From Novosphingobium sp. 32-60-15 (GTDB lineage Bacteria > Pseudomonadota > Alphaproteobacteria > Sphingomonadales > Sphingomonadaceae), in contig NZ_NCEN01000007.1 of assembly GCF_002280675.1 (NCBI RefSeq), forward strand, positions 1 through 64,000: a DNA stretch of 64,000 nucleotides, given 5' to 3'. Made by a program: the position numbers and the translations under genes. Every line of letters begins with the position of its first letter. Position 1 is the stretch's first letter. Positions 8,697 to 17,561 of this stretch are shown here, one piece after another. The notes beneath the pieces were generated by a model. It searched no databases. It worked only from the letters and a program-made list of their open reading frames with translations, and was not told the origin of the DNA.

Positions 8697-9965
8697 TTAT
8701 TCGCCGTCCATTTCATAGGCGGTGTGCAGGACGCGGACGGCGAGTTCGGTTTCGTCCTCGTCAATCAGCACCGAAACCTTGATTTCGCTGGTGGTGATCG
8801 CCTGGATGTTGATCCCGCGATCAGCCAGCGCGCGGAACATCGTGGCGGCAACGCCTGCGTGGCTGCGCATACCGACACCGACGACACTGATCTTGGCGAC
8901 CTTGCTGTTGGCCAGCATGCGGTAATAACCGATGGTGTCCTTGCGCTCTTCCAGCAGGCTTTGCGTGCGGGCCAGATCGCTGATCGGCACGGTAAAGGTT
9001 ACGTCGGTTTCGCCACGATCCTTGGCGATATTCTGGATAATCATATCGACGTTGATATTGGCCGCAGCCAGCGGGCCGAAGATCGCGGCCACCGCGCCGG
9101 GGCGGTCGGCAATGCGCGTCAGGGTGATCTTGGCTTCGTTCTTGTCGGCTGCGATGCCGGTGATCAGCTGGCGTTCCATATCAAGTCCCTCTTGGATTCT
9201 GGCAAGCTCGTCATCGCTGACAATCATCGTGCCGGGGATGGTATCTGCGGCGGGGGCATCATCATCGATAAACGAGGAAAGCACTTGCACCCGCACGCCT
9301 TCCTTCATGGCGAGGCTGACCGAGCGGGTCTGCAACACTTTCGAGCCTACCGAAGCCAGTTCGAGCATTTCCTCGTACGTGACATTTTTCAGCTTGCGCG
9401 CTTTGGCCACGATGCGCGGGTCGGTGGTATAAACGCCGTCAACGTCGGTATAGATATCGCAACGATCCGCCTTGACCGCTGCGGCCACCGCAACCGCCGA
9501 CGTGTCCGAACCGCCACGACCCAGCGTTGTGATACGTCCTGCGGGGCTGATGCCCTGAAAGCCCGGAATGACCGCGATTTCGCCCGAGGCCATGCTGGCC
9601 ATCAGGGCTGCGGCGTCGATATCTTCAATGCGCGCCTTGGCGTGTGCATCGTCTGTCTTGATCGGCACTTGCCAGCCGAGCCATGACCGCGCCTTGCAGC
9701 CCAGCGCCTGCAAATGCATGGCCAGCAGGCCTGAGGTGACTTGTTCGCCACTGGCGACGACCACGTCATATTCGGCGGGATCGTAAAGCGGGTCGGCTTC
9801 ACGGCAGAAGTTTACGAGGCGGTCCGTCTCACCGGCCATGGCCGAAACGACAACCGCAACTTCGTGCCCCGCAGCTTGCTGGCGCTGCACAATGCGCGCC
9901 ACGCGGCGGATGCGCTCGGTTCCGGCCATCGACGTGCCGCCGAATTTCATCACGATGCGGGCCAA
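8697..9965 (-). CDS. lysC: Aspartate kinase
   Basis: A 422-residue monofunctional aspartokinase that phosphorylates aspartate, the entry step to lysine, threonine and methionine. The N-terminal KFGGTSMAG kinase motif and GRGGSDTSAVAVAAA are clear; two ACT regulatory domains follow from about residue 265. I chose a TTG start (LARIVMKFGG) because GGGAG lies ~8 nt upstream and the length then matches alphaproteobacterial homologues; an upstream ATG would add 33 unusual residues. dapB (29 kb) and hom (63 kb), later steps, are elsewhere in the window. Divergent from ubiG. Confidence 0.94.
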   Translation of the reverse strand: MARIVMKFGGTSMAGTERIRRVARIVQRQQAAGHEVAVVVSAMAGETDRLVNFCREADPLYDPAEYDVVVASGEQVTSGLLAMHLQALGCKARSWLGWQVPIKTDDAHAKARIEDIDAAALMASMASGEIAVIPGFQGISPAGRITTLGRGGSDTSAVAVAAAVKADRCDIYTDVDGVYTTDPRIVAKARKLKNVTYEEMLELASVGSKVLQTRSVSLAMKEGVRVQVLSSFIDDDAPAADTIPGTMIVSDDELARIQEGLDMERQLITGIAADKNEAKITLTRIADRPGAVAAIFGPLAAANINVDMIIQNIAKDRGETDVTFTVPISDLARTQSLLEERKDTIGYYRMLANSKVAKISVVGVGMRSHAGVAATMFRALADRGINIQAITTSEIKVSVLIDEDETELAVRVLHTAYEMDGE

Positions 9966-10051
9966 GGGCGAAGCTCCCAACTTGAACAAACGAAAGAATC
10001 TTGCACGCATGGGCCATAGACCATGCGGCGCGGGCGCTTTAGTGGGGGGGC

Positions 10052-10801
10052 ATGAGCAATGCAACCTCTGCGCACACCATGGGTCAGAAAACGATCCGGG
10101 CCGATGAAGCCGCCCATTTCGGCAAGCTGGCGGCAGACTGGTGGAATCCCAAGGGTTCGTCCGCCATGCTGCACAAGCTGAACCCGGTGCGGCTGGGCTT
10201 TATCCGCGAAGCTATCGATTCGCACTTCGGCACCGATTCGCGCGGGGTGAAGCCACTGGCGGGCAAGCGCGCGCTGGATGTGGGCTGCGGCGCCGGGTTG
10301 TTGTGCGAGCCGCTGGCACGGCTGGGCGCAGAGGTAAGCGGCGTTGACGCGGCGTTTGAAAATATTGCCGCAGCGCAGGCACACGCTGCCGGATCAGGCC
10401 TGATGATTGATTACCAGTGCGGCGATGTCGGGCAGCTTGGCCTTGCCGGGTTCGATCTGGTGACGTCCATGGAAGTGATCGAGCATGTGGCTGACAAGGC
10501 CGCGTTCGTGGCTGCGCTTGAAGCTGCGCTGGCCGATGGCGGATTGATGATCCTGTCCACCCCCAACCGCACCACGCAATCGCGTTTATTGCTGGTGGAA
10601 GGCGCCGAGGCGCTGGGTATGGTGCCGCGCGGCACGCACCACTGGGATGATTTCATCACCCCGATTGAACTGCACGACCTGCTGGATGCGGCGGGCCTGA
10701 AGATGGGCAATCCTATGGGGATTTCGTGGGGGCCATCGCGCGGGCTTCATTTATCGGATAACCTTGCGCTGAATTACATCGTCACCGCCACTCGCGGCTA
10801 A
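10052..10801 (+). CDS. ubiG: Ubiquinone biosynthesis O-methyltransferase UbiG
   Basis: A 249-residue SAM-dependent methyltransferase with motif I LDVGCGAGLL near residue 78 and the UbiG-typical AAHFGKLAADWWNPKGSSAM and HHWDDFITP segments. It carries out both O-methylations in ubiquinone synthesis at the membrane face. The ATG follows a G-rich run (AGTGGGGGGGC). The next small gene begins 13 nt after the stop and is probably cotranscribed. Confidence 0.94.
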   Translation: MSNATSAHTMGQKTIRADEAAHFGKLAADWWNPKGSSAMLHKLNPVRLGFIREAIDSHFGTDSRGVKPLAGKRALDVGCGAGLLCEPLARLGAEVSGVDAAFENIAAAQAHAAGSGLMIDYQCGDVGQLGLAGFDLVTSMEVIEHVADKAAFVAALEAALADGGLMILSTPNRTTQSRLLLVEGAEALGMVPRGTHHWDDFITPIELHDLLDAAGLKMGNPMGISWGPSRGLHLSDNLALNYIVTATRG

Positions 10802-10814
10802 TAAGGATTACCCG

Positions 10815-10994
10815 ATGGCCGAGCGTTTCGAGCGTCACAAGCAGGCGTGGACTCCTGATGAAATCCAGAAGCTGCATACGCTGGCAAAGAAGGGCATGCC
10901 CCTGAAATCCATCGCCAAGGCACTGACCCGCAGCGAGGAATCAGTGAAAACCCGCGCCAAAGCCGACAGCCTGAACATCGCCAAGCTGCGTTAG
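10815..10994 (+). CDS. Small conserved SANT/HTH-like protein (59 aa)
   Basis: A 59-codon gene just downstream of ubiG with AAGGA ahead of its ATG. The product starts MAERFERHKQAWTPDEIQKL and ends DSLNIAKLR. The pattern W-T-x-x-E-x-x-x-L followed by G-M-P-L-K-S-I-A-K-x-L-x-R resembles a single Myb/SANT-like helix-turn-helix, suggesting nucleic-acid binding. Function is unknown. Coding potential is supported by GC-rich third positions and the tight spacing to ubiG. Confidence 0.7.
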   Translation: MAERFERHKQAWTPDEIQKLHTLAKKGMPLKSIAKALTRSEESVKTRAKADSLNIAKLR

Positions 10995-11008
10995 GCGATC
11001 ACAGCTTC

Positions 11009-11314
11009 TCAGCCCGCGAGTTGCCAACCCAGCCACGCCCCTGCGCCCATCACCTGCAAAAAAGCGATAGTGTAGAGCTGCTCGACGAATGGCTGTTTGC
11101 GCGTTTTGTGCCGGAAAAGGGCCCGGCCCAAGAACGCTCCGGGCGAACCGCCGAGAAACGCCAGCCATAACAACGTCGCTTCGCTGGTCCGCCATCGGCC
11201 GGTCTCGGCCTTCCACTTGTCGATGCCGAACGACGCAAATGCGAAGAAATTCATGGCCACAAATGCTGTAACGAGATTGGCCGGAGTCAGCAGCGAGTCA
11301 GGGGACGTAATCAT
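11009..11314 (-). CDS. DUF1294 small membrane protein
   Basis: A 101-residue protein with three or so hydrophobic segments: ~12-30, ~47-62 and ~81-99. The block GIDKWKAETGRWRTSEATLLWLAFLGG followed by RHKTRKQPF is the DUF1294 hallmark (quoted in parts; residues ~29-73). Role unknown; some members are fused to cold-shock domains, but none is present here. It is convergent with the small SANT-like gene, 14 bp apart. Confidence 0.82.
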   Translation of the reverse strand: MITSPDSLLTPANLVTAFVAMNFFAFASFGIDKWKAETGRWRTSEATLLWLAFLGGSPGAFLGRALFRHKTRKQPFVEQLYTIAFLQVMGAGAWLGWQLAG

Positions 11315-11406
11315 CTGCCTCGAACTAGCCGCACGAAGTCAACGAAAGGTTTAATCTGACAACTGCCGGACAAGCCTTTGATTAGCCGCCAAAACGAGGC
11401 CTGCAG

Positions 11407-11820
11407 TCAATCTGCCGGGGTGGGCAGAAACTTTTCAATCAGATCACGCGCCAGCCGCGCAGGCCGGAGTGTTTCGGCATCGAGGCAGCACCAGCTTGAT
11501 TTGACTTCGGCCAGCACGTCTTCGCCGCGCTTGATGATCGTTTCGTAAAAAGCGCGCGCGCCCTGCACCTTTTCAAGGATGACGTGCGCGATCACGGTAT
11601 CATCAAGGAAGGTCGGGCGGCGGTAGGTAATTTCGTGCTTCAGCGCGACCCACAAGTGCGCGGCAACCGCATCGGCCGGGGCGAAAGTGCGCCAGTGATC
11701 AATCACCGCGTCCTGTACCCAGTTGAGATAATTGGCATTGTTAACGTGGCCCATGAAATCAATATCAGAGGGCTGGACAGTGATCGGGACGAGGTGGGGG
11801 TCTGGCTTGTTCACACTCAT
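11407..11820 (-). CDS. Acyl-CoA thioesterase, 4HBT hotdog family
   Basis: A 137-residue single-hotdog protein. The 4-hydroxybenzoyl-CoA thioesterase-like motif DFMGHVNNANYLNWVQDA, with the catalytic aspartate context, is near residue 18. These enzymes hydrolyse acyl- or aryl-CoA esters in the cytoplasm; the substrate cannot be told. The start at MSVNKPDPHL is preferred over an ATG 57 nt upstream that adds a non-conserved tail. The neighbour upstream on the same strand is a pentapeptide-repeat protein, 60 bp away. Confidence 0.88.
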   Translation of the reverse strand: MSVNKPDPHLVPITVQPSDIDFMGHVNNANYLNWVQDAVIDHWRTFAPADAVAAHLWVALKHEITYRRPTFLDDTVIAHVILEKVQGARAFYETIIKRGEDVLAEVKSSWCCLDAETLRPARLARDLIEKFLPTPAD

Positions 11821-11880
11821 GTAGATATCATGATTCGCGCAGCTACGATAGGCCGCGCACCATCCTTTTGCTGGCAATTT

Positions 11881-12555
11881 TTACCGGATCAGCAGGCCCC
11901 AGCCGGACAGCAATTGCTCTGCCTGTTCGCGGGAAATGACCGCGCCGCGAAACAAGGCGGCATCTTCAAGCTTCAATCCACCAAGGTCGGCACCACGTAA
12001 ATCAGCGCCCGCAAATTGTGCGCCGTCCATATTGGCTTCGCGCAAGCTGCATCCTTCGAAAACAGTGGCGCGGAAATCGCATTTGGTCAGGTCTGCCTGC
12101 GCCAGATCAACGCGGCGCAACACCTCTTTGCGGAATGACAGGCCCGCCAGCCGCGCGCCCACCAGCAGAACTTCTTCAAACGCAAAGCCCATGCCCTTGG
12201 CACCATGAAAGTCTGCGCCGGTCATGCGGGTGGCGGTAAAAGTGGTGGCAGCGATGTTGGCGCGACGGAATGCGGCGTTGTTGAAATCGCTCGCCTTCAC
12301 AACAGCTTCGGCAAGATCAGCAGCACTGAAATTCGCGAAAGCGGCACGGCAGGATTGCCATGTCGAGTTGGCAAGGTTCGCTCCGCTGAAATCCGTATGG
12401 CGCAAACTGCACCGCTCAAACGTCCAGCCCGACAAGTCGAGTTTGCTCAGGTCGGCCTCATCCAGCTCGCAGTCAACAAGGTGCCGGGGCGCGCCGACGA
12501 GGGGCGTAATGGTGGCACGGGTTTGGGCTTCTGCGATGATCGGGGAAAGGGTCAT
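11881..12555 (-). CDS. Pentapeptide-repeat protein
   Basis: A 224-residue protein made mostly of A(D/N)Lxx-type five-residue repeats (for example DLSKLDLSGWTF, DFSGANLANS, ADLRGADLGGLKL) predicted to form a right-handed quadrilateral beta-helix. It has about 30 coils, and a helical tail ISREQAEQLLSGWGLLIR. Some relatives (Qnr, MfpA, AlbG) mimic DNA and protect gyrase, but the repeat pattern here is not enough to claim that. gyrB lies 8 kb away and is unlinked. Confidence 0.85.
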   Translation of the reverse strand: MTLSPIIAEAQTRATITPLVGAPRHLVDCELDEADLSKLDLSGWTFERCSLRHTDFSGANLANSTWQSCRAAFANFSAADLAEAVVKASDFNNAAFRRANIAATTFTATRMTGADFHGAKGMGFAFEEVLLVGARLAGLSFRKEVLRRVDLAQADLTKCDFRATVFEGCSLREANMDGAQFAGADLRGADLGGLKLEDAALFRGAVISREQAEQLLSGWGLLIR

Positions 12556-12594
12556 AGCCTCCGGCATAGAGGGCGGTCTTTGCGCAGACCAGCG

Positions 12595-12981
12595 CTATTC
12601 AATAAGGCCGCCAAGCTTCCCGGCCATGATCCCGAAGACGTAAAGCAGGAAGGCATAGACCCCAACCCACATCCACGGACGCGGGATGCGGGCAAGATCA
12701 GGACGTCCCTGCGGCCAAGTGATCCGGCAGCGTGTGCCAACCGCGATTGCTGCCTTTGAGCCATAGAGCTGGTCGGTCACATCATAGACTTGGCCGTCCA
12801 CTGCAAACCGCAGCCGTGCCGCATAAGTGCGCGTGCTGTCGCTCCATGTCATTCGTTGGCCAATGATCTCGGCCTCGGCTTCGCACATCGGGCGGGTCCA
12901 CCGCAGCCAGTCATGGCGGAGCAGCAACCACAGGCAAAGCCCGCTAAAAACCAGCACTGTCCAGATGATAACACGTTCCAT
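12595..12981 (-). CDS. DUF3592-like membrane protein
   Basis: A 128-residue protein with a transmembrane helix at each end (residues ~5-20 and ~103-122) and a central domain of about 80 residues including TYAARLRFAVDGQVYDVTDQLY, typical of DUF3592. The central domain is probably extracytoplasmic or a small beta fold. Function unknown. I start at MERVIIWTVLVFSG; longer in-frame extension upstream looks non-coding. Confidence 0.72.
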   Translation of the reverse strand: MERVIIWTVLVFSGLCLWLLLRHDWLRWTRPMCEAEAEIIGQRMTWSDSTRTYAARLRFAVDGQVYDVTDQLYGSKAAIAVGTRCRITWPQGRPDLARIPRPWMWVGVYAFLLYVFGIMAGKLGGLIE

Positions 12982-13223
12982 GCGAGCGGTTATCGCATAA
13001 AAAACCTGCCAAAGGATCAATGCCGGGGGCGACAAGTACGCGTTTGCGGGAGTTCCACCTTGCTCAGACAATCTAACACAAAACCTTCGGGCACTCCGGA
13101 AAACTACGCACGGTAATGGTGTACGAAAGATTATGACCCCTCACCGTAAATGTGTCGATGCAAGCTGGTAAGCGCCATCACGGCGACCAACACAGCAGAA
13201 GTCTGTCGCATTCGGGGGTAGTT

Positions 13224-14339
13224 ATGGGTGTGGAGTTTGGAGGCGGTTCGCGCCTCTTTCGTTTATTCGGTAACGGGTCTGCAATCGATATTTCTGCAGA
13301 TGACGGCGATAGCAAAACCTCGCAACGCTCCAGGAGCAGCGGCACCTCTCCTCAAGACATCGCACAGCAAATGCTGATGGACGAGATTTCAGAGCTTTTG
13401 CTCGGAAATGGCCTGCTGGTCACGCCGGGCAATCTTCTGGCGGCACATGCGGCCTTTTCGGGCGATGATGCCAATCTTGCGCGCAAGATCATGGAACGGC
13501 GCAAGACCGGCGAAAAGATCACGCAGGAATGGCTTGACCAGAACCGCACTCCCGATGACACGCAAGAGGGTGTCAAAAAGATCATCGGGCATCTGGAAAC
13601 ATCGCTCGACAGCTTTGTGACGACTACAACGTCGGCAAGCGATGCCGCGACGAATTACAATACAGAAATTGCCGCGCACGTGACCAATGCGGCGAATTCC
13701 GATGCGGATAATGCACTGGTGGCGATGGAAGCGCTCGCCAAGGAAATGATTGACCGCACATCGCACTTTGCAGCCGAGATGAAGCGCAGCGCGGATGAAA
13801 CGCGCAAGCTGCGCCAGGAACTGGACAAGGCCAAGCACGACGCCGACATCGACCACCTGACCGGCCTGCCGAACCGCCGCGCGTTCGAGGCCATTCTGGA
13901 CAAGCATTACCGCGAAGCACGGCAGGAAGCAGAAAACCTGTGCGTGGCGTTTTGCGATATCGACCACTTCAAGCGCGTGAACGATACCCACGGCCACGAT
14001 ACCGGCGATCGCGTGATCCGCGCGATTGGCGAAACTTTGGCGCGCATCACCAATGACAATTGCCATGTGGCGCGGCAGGGCGGCGAAGAGTTTGTCATGC
14101 TGTTCCGGGGCAAGACACCGCAGGAAGCCTTTGAAAAGCTGGACGCCGTGCGCGAGAACTTTTCGAACCGCAGCTTTGTGAACCGGTCCAATGAAGAACC
14201 GATTGGCCAGATCACGTTTTCGGGCGGGATTGCCGATGTCTTTGCCCATGCCAATCCGCGTGATGCGCTGAAAGCAGCGGACGAAGCGCTGTATCGCGCC
14301 AAATCGGAAGGCCGCAATCGGGTGATGCTGGCGCAATAG
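13224..14339 (+). CDS. GGDEF-domain diguanylate cyclase
   Basis: A 371-residue soluble protein. The C-terminal ~170 residues form a GGDEF domain: DIDHLTGLPNRRAFE, CDIDHFKRVNDTHGHDTGD, and the active-site RQGGEEFVMLF. It should make c-di-GMP from two GTP. No RxxD inhibitory I-site is visible in the usual place five residues before GGEEF (the segment reads ITNDNCHVARQ). The N-terminal ~190 residues are helical with no recognised sensor and end in a coiled-coil-like ETRKLRQELDKAKHDAD linker. GGGGG precedes the chosen ATG. Confidence 0.9.
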   Translation: MGVEFGGGSRLFRLFGNGSAIDISADDGDSKTSQRSRSSGTSPQDIAQQMLMDEISELLLGNGLLVTPGNLLAAHAAFSGDDANLARKIMERRKTGEKITQEWLDQNRTPDDTQEGVKKIIGHLETSLDSFVTTTTSASDAATNYNTEIAAHVTNAANSDADNALVAMEALAKEMIDRTSHFAAEMKRSADETRKLRQELDKAKHDADIDHLTGLPNRRAFEAILDKHYREARQEAENLCVAFCDIDHFKRVNDTHGHDTGDRVIRAIGETLARITNDNCHVARQGGEEFVMLFRGKTPQEAFEKLDAVRENFSNRSFVNRSNEEPIGQITFSGGIADVFAHANPRDALKAADEALYRAKSEGRNRVMLAQ

Positions 14340-14448
14340 CCAAGCCTCGGTGGCGCGGCGTATCAGCCCTGCCCCCAACTCTGGCCTTGTTGCAGACGTG
14401 AAGGAGCCGTAAAGCCCGCGCCAGTTTACCGGACGGGATCGATCTTTC

Positions 14449-15459
14449 ATGACTGCCAGCTCAAAAACCTCTGCCATGATGCGCCGTGGTGCCGAATTCC
14501 TTGGCACCGAACATGCAATCCTGTGTGGTGCGATGAGCTGGGTTTCCGAACGCAATCTGGTTTCGGCCATCAGCAATGCCGGCGGGTTCGGCGTGATTGC
14601 CTGCGGGGCGATGACGCCTGAACTGCTCGATACCGAAATCACCGCGACCAAGGCGCTGACCGACAAACCGTTCGGCGTGAACCTGATCACCATGCACCCG
14701 ATGCTGTTCGATCTGATCGCGGTGTGCGCCAAACACAAAGTCGGCCATGTCGTGCTGGCAGGCGGCATTCCGCCCAAGGGCAGCGTTGAGGCGATCAAGG
14801 AATTTGGCGGCAAAGTGCTGGTCTTTGCGCCTACGCTGGCGCTGGCCAAAAAGCTGCTGCGGTCAGGTGCCGACGCGCTGGTGATTGAAGGATCGGAAGC
14901 AGGCGGGCACATTGGCCCTGTATCCACATCGGTGCTGGCGCAGGAATTCCTGCCTGAACTCGCCGCCGATCACATCGTCTTCGTGGCAGGCGGCATCGGC
15001 CGGGGCGAGATGATCGCCAGCTATCTGGAAATGGGCGCAAGCGGCGTGCAATTGGGCACGCGCTTTGCCTGTGCGACTGAATCCATCGCGCACCCTGCGT
15101 TCAAAAAAGCGTTCTTCCGGGGCAATGCGCGCGATGCCGTGGCCAGCGTGCAGGTTGATCCGCGCCTCCCCGTGATCCCCGTCCGCGCCCTGAAGAACAA
15201 GGGCACCGAAGAGTTTACCGCCAAGCAGGTGGAAGTGGCCAAGCGGCTCGACGAAGGCCTTGTCGACATGGGGCAGGCCCAGCTTGAAATCGAGCACTTT
15301 TGGGCAGGGGCATTGCGCCGCGCGGTGATTGATGGTGATGTGGAAACCGGCTCGGTCATGGCAGGCCAATCGGTGGGCATGGTGACCAAGGAAGAACCCG
15401 TCGCCGAGATCATCGCGCAATTGCTGGCCGAATGCGAAGCGGCGCTGACCAAACGCTAA
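14449..15459 (+). CDS. NAD(P)H-dependent flavin oxidoreductase (nitronate monooxygenase / FabK-like)
   Basis: A 336-residue FMN-binding TIM-barrel protein of the 2-nitropropane dioxygenase family: GAMSWVSERNLVSAISNAGGFG near the N-terminus, EGSEAGGHIGP and FVAGGIGRGEMIASYLEMGASGVQLGTRF in the phosphate-binding half (residues ~185-205). Members oxidise nitronates or, as FabK, reduce enoyl-ACP; sequence alone does not decide. An MFS transporter gene follows after 30 nt and may be cotranscribed. Confidence 0.88.
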   Translation: MTASSKTSAMMRRGAEFLGTEHAILCGAMSWVSERNLVSAISNAGGFGVIACGAMTPELLDTEITATKALTDKPFGVNLITMHPMLFDLIAVCAKHKVGHVVLAGGIPPKGSVEAIKEFGGKVLVFAPTLALAKKLLRSGADALVIEGSEAGGHIGPVSTSVLAQEFLPELAADHIVFVAGGIGRGEMIASYLEMGASGVQLGTRFACATESIAHPAFKKAFFRGNARDAVASVQVDPRLPVIPVRALKNKGTEEFTAKQVEVAKRLDEGLVDMGQAQLEIEHFWAGALRRAVIDGDVETGSVMAGQSVGMVTKEEPVAEIIAQLLAECEAALTKR

Positions 15460-15489
15460 ATTGACAGGAACGTTAAACTGACGGGAACG

Positions 15490-16719
15490 ATGGCCGACAC
15501 TTCTTCAAACAGGGCCTCGTTCGGGATCGTCTTTGCGATTGTGCTGATCGACATGCTCGGCTTCGGCATCGTCACGCCGGTGCTGCCGGGGCTGATCATC
15601 GATCTGACACGCGTGGATATCGGCACGGCGGCAGAATATGCAGGCTGGCTTGGCGCTGGCTATGCCGTGATGCAATTCGTGTTCGCGCCGGTGCTGGGCA
15701 ATCTGTCAGACCGTTATGGCCGCCGCCCTGTGCTGCTGGCCGCCGTGCTGATGCTGGGGCTGGACTATCTGCTTCAGGCCGTTGCCCCCACTTTTGCTTG
15801 GCTGATCGTCGGGCGTTTGCTGGCAGGCGTAACCGGCGCCAGCTTTTCAGCGGCTTATGCCTATATTGCCGATATTTCTCCGCCCGAAAAACGCGCAGCC
15901 AATTTCGGGATGGTCGGGCTGGCGTTCGGGGTGGGATTTGTGGTCGGCCCTGCGCTGGGCGGGCTGCTGGGATCGATCAACCCGCGCCTGCCGTTCTATG
16001 TGGCCTCGGCACTGGCGCTGACCAACTTCGCGTTCGGGCTGGTGTTCCTCAAGGAATCGCTCGGCCCCGAAAACCGCCGCCCGTTCAATTGGCGCAAGGC
16101 CAATGCCGTATCATCATTGCGGGCGCTACGCGGGCAAAGCCCCACCGTGCTGTGGTTCGTGGCGGCGCTGGGCACGTGGCAACTGGTCAGCGTGGTGTAC
16201 CCGGCGGCATGGGCCTATTTCGCGATTGCCGCCTATGACTTTTCGGTGCGCGAAGTGGGGCTGGCGCTGGCGATGGTGGGCTTTTCCAGCGCCGTGGTCC
16301 AAGGCTTCGGCCTGCGCCTGGTCCTGCCCTATCTGGGAGAACGGCGCGCGGTCGTGCTGGGCGTTACGGGCCTGTGCGTGGCGGCCGTGATCTATTCTTT
16401 GGCGCGCGAGACGTGGCAGGTCTATCTGGCAATTGCAGTGGGTTCGCTGCAAGGTTTTGTCCAATCCCCCATCGCCGCGCTGAACAGCCAGGCCGTGGAC
16501 GCCCGCAGCCAGGGTGAATTGCAAGGCGCGGTGCAATCGGTCGGAAGCATCGCCGCCATCATCGGCCCACCGCTTTACACCCAAGCCCTTGCGCGGTTCA
16601 GCGGGCCGGATGCCATCATCAATCTACCCGGAATGCCGATCCTGATTTCAGCCGCGATTTCGCTGATCACGCTGGCGCTGTTCTGGAAGGGCGCGAGTTT
16701 GCTGAAGCGGGAGGGGTGA
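15490..16719 (+). CDS. MFS transporter, TetA-like drug:H+ antiporter family
   Basis: A 409-residue protein with 12 predicted membrane helices. Motif A reads GNLSDRYGRRPVLLAAV between helices 2 and 3, and the antiporter-type motif with GPALGGLLG is in helix 5. The start IVLIDMLGFGIVTPVLPGLI resembles TCR/Tet (DHA1) exporters. The actual substrate is unknown and tetracycline should not be assumed. The leader contains two near-copies of TGACRGGAACG upstream of the ATG, the second serving as ribosome site. Confidence 0.9.
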   Translation: MADTSSNRASFGIVFAIVLIDMLGFGIVTPVLPGLIIDLTRVDIGTAAEYAGWLGAGYAVMQFVFAPVLGNLSDRYGRRPVLLAAVLMLGLDYLLQAVAPTFAWLIVGRLLAGVTGASFSAAYAYIADISPPEKRAANFGMVGLAFGVGFVVGPALGGLLGSINPRLPFYVASALALTNFAFGLVFLKESLGPENRRPFNWRKANAVSSLRALRGQSPTVLWFVAALGTWQLVSVVYPAAWAYFAIAAYDFSVREVGLALAMVGFSSAVVQGFGLRLVLPYLGERRAVVLGVTGLCVAAVIYSLARETWQVYLAIAVGSLQGFVQSPIAALNSQAVDARSQGELQGAVQSVGSIAAIIGPPLYTQALARFSGPDAIINLPGMPILISAAISLITLALFWKGASLLKREG

Positions 16720-16832
16720 GGCTGCTTTGGTGGTTGGATTGATGGCGGATGTGCGCATTTTGCGGACAAAAGTCGTAGTTCCAGAAGCGGCACCATTGCA
16801 GAAATGCTCTAAAGTTCCTTACAAATTGAAAC

Positions 16833-17342
16833 ATGCAAGATTTCGTTGCCCATACTTCCCGCTGGCGCACAGCACTTATCATCGCAGGCTCAATCAGCTT
16901 TGTTGGATGCGGAGTGTGGATGGCAGGATTGGTCGGCCCAGTCCCGGCTTCACGCAGAGCTGGCCCAATAATGTTAGAATTTTGGGGTTGGCTAACCATC
17001 GTTTTCTTCGGGATATGTGCCATACTTGGCGCAAAGGCGTGGTGGATAAACGCTGAGCGCCTTCGCATCAACAAGTCCGGCATCTTTTGGACAGGGTGGT
17101 GCGATCAGACCATTCCTTGGTCAGAGATTACTAACGTGACGGAATGGCGATATAAGAGCAACAGACACTTTATTCTGCATTTGCGCGATCCGTCGCGCTT
17201 TCCAGGCAAGGGTCTTGCAGGATTAGCAGGTCGTGCAAACCGCGTTCTGACAGGCGGCGATGTTGGAATTTCGTTGGTAGGAACTGATCGTAAGTTCGAT
17301 GAGGCAATGTCAGCCATCGAAATGTTCAGGCCTAATCAATAA
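16833..17342 (+). CDS. Hypothetical membrane protein with PH-like domain (STM3941-type)
   Basis: A 169-residue protein with two N-terminal transmembrane helices (~13-33 and ~47-67) and a soluble C-terminal half that starts RLRINKSGIFWTGWCDQTIPW, the layout of STM3941-like proteins with a PH-like fold. Base and codon use (ATA, TTA, AGA, GGA) are more A+T-rich than in the flanking genes, suggesting recent transfer. No good ribosome site is visible before the ATG. Function unknown. Confidence 0.6.
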   Translation: MQDFVAHTSRWRTALIIAGSISFVGCGVWMAGLVGPVPASRRAGPIMLEFWGWLTIVFFGICAILGAKAWWINAERLRINKSGIFWTGWCDQTIPWSEITNVTEWRYKSNRHFILHLRDPSRFPGKGLAGLAGRANRVLTGGDVGISLVGTDRKFDEAMSAIEMFRPNQ

Positions 17343-17402
17343 CGTCCGCTCTCCACCGACTTTCAGCCATCCAACACATACCGTCCAAGGCCCAAAAACC
17401 GC

Positions 17403-17492
17403 CGTCATCCTGAACTTGTTTCAGGATCCATTTCTCATCGCAAGCCGCGGTTCGATTGGATAGATGGATGCTGAAACAAGTTCAGCATGACG
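17403..17492. repeat. 90-bp inverted-repeat element, CGTCA family (copy 1)
   Basis: Left arm CGTCATCCTGAACTTGTTTC, right arm GAAACAAGTTCAGCATGACG, with a ~45-bp central part. Arms also contain internal hairpins (CTGAACTTGTTTCAG). Same length and arms as copies at 26.36, 43.92 and 46.78 kb. Non-coding. Confidence 0.8.
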
Positions 17493-17561
17493 GGGTTGAT
17501 GATTGGGGTTGCCGGAGGGGCTAAACGCCAGACGCGTTCAGGGTAGCCGCCCCCCTTTTAT

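Noticed and set aside
11881..12555. Qnr-type quinolone-protection protein
   Set aside because: The repeats fit the pentapeptide family, but the Qnr loop pattern and C-terminal dimer motif were not recognisable by eye.
15490..16719. Tetracycline resistance gene
   Set aside because: TetA-like MFS exporters are a broad family; chromosomal members usually have other or unknown substrates.
17440..17465. GGTTCGATT string resembling a tRNA T-loop
   Set aside because: It lies in the centre of a 90-bp repeat; no acceptor stem, anticodon arm or CCA context is present.
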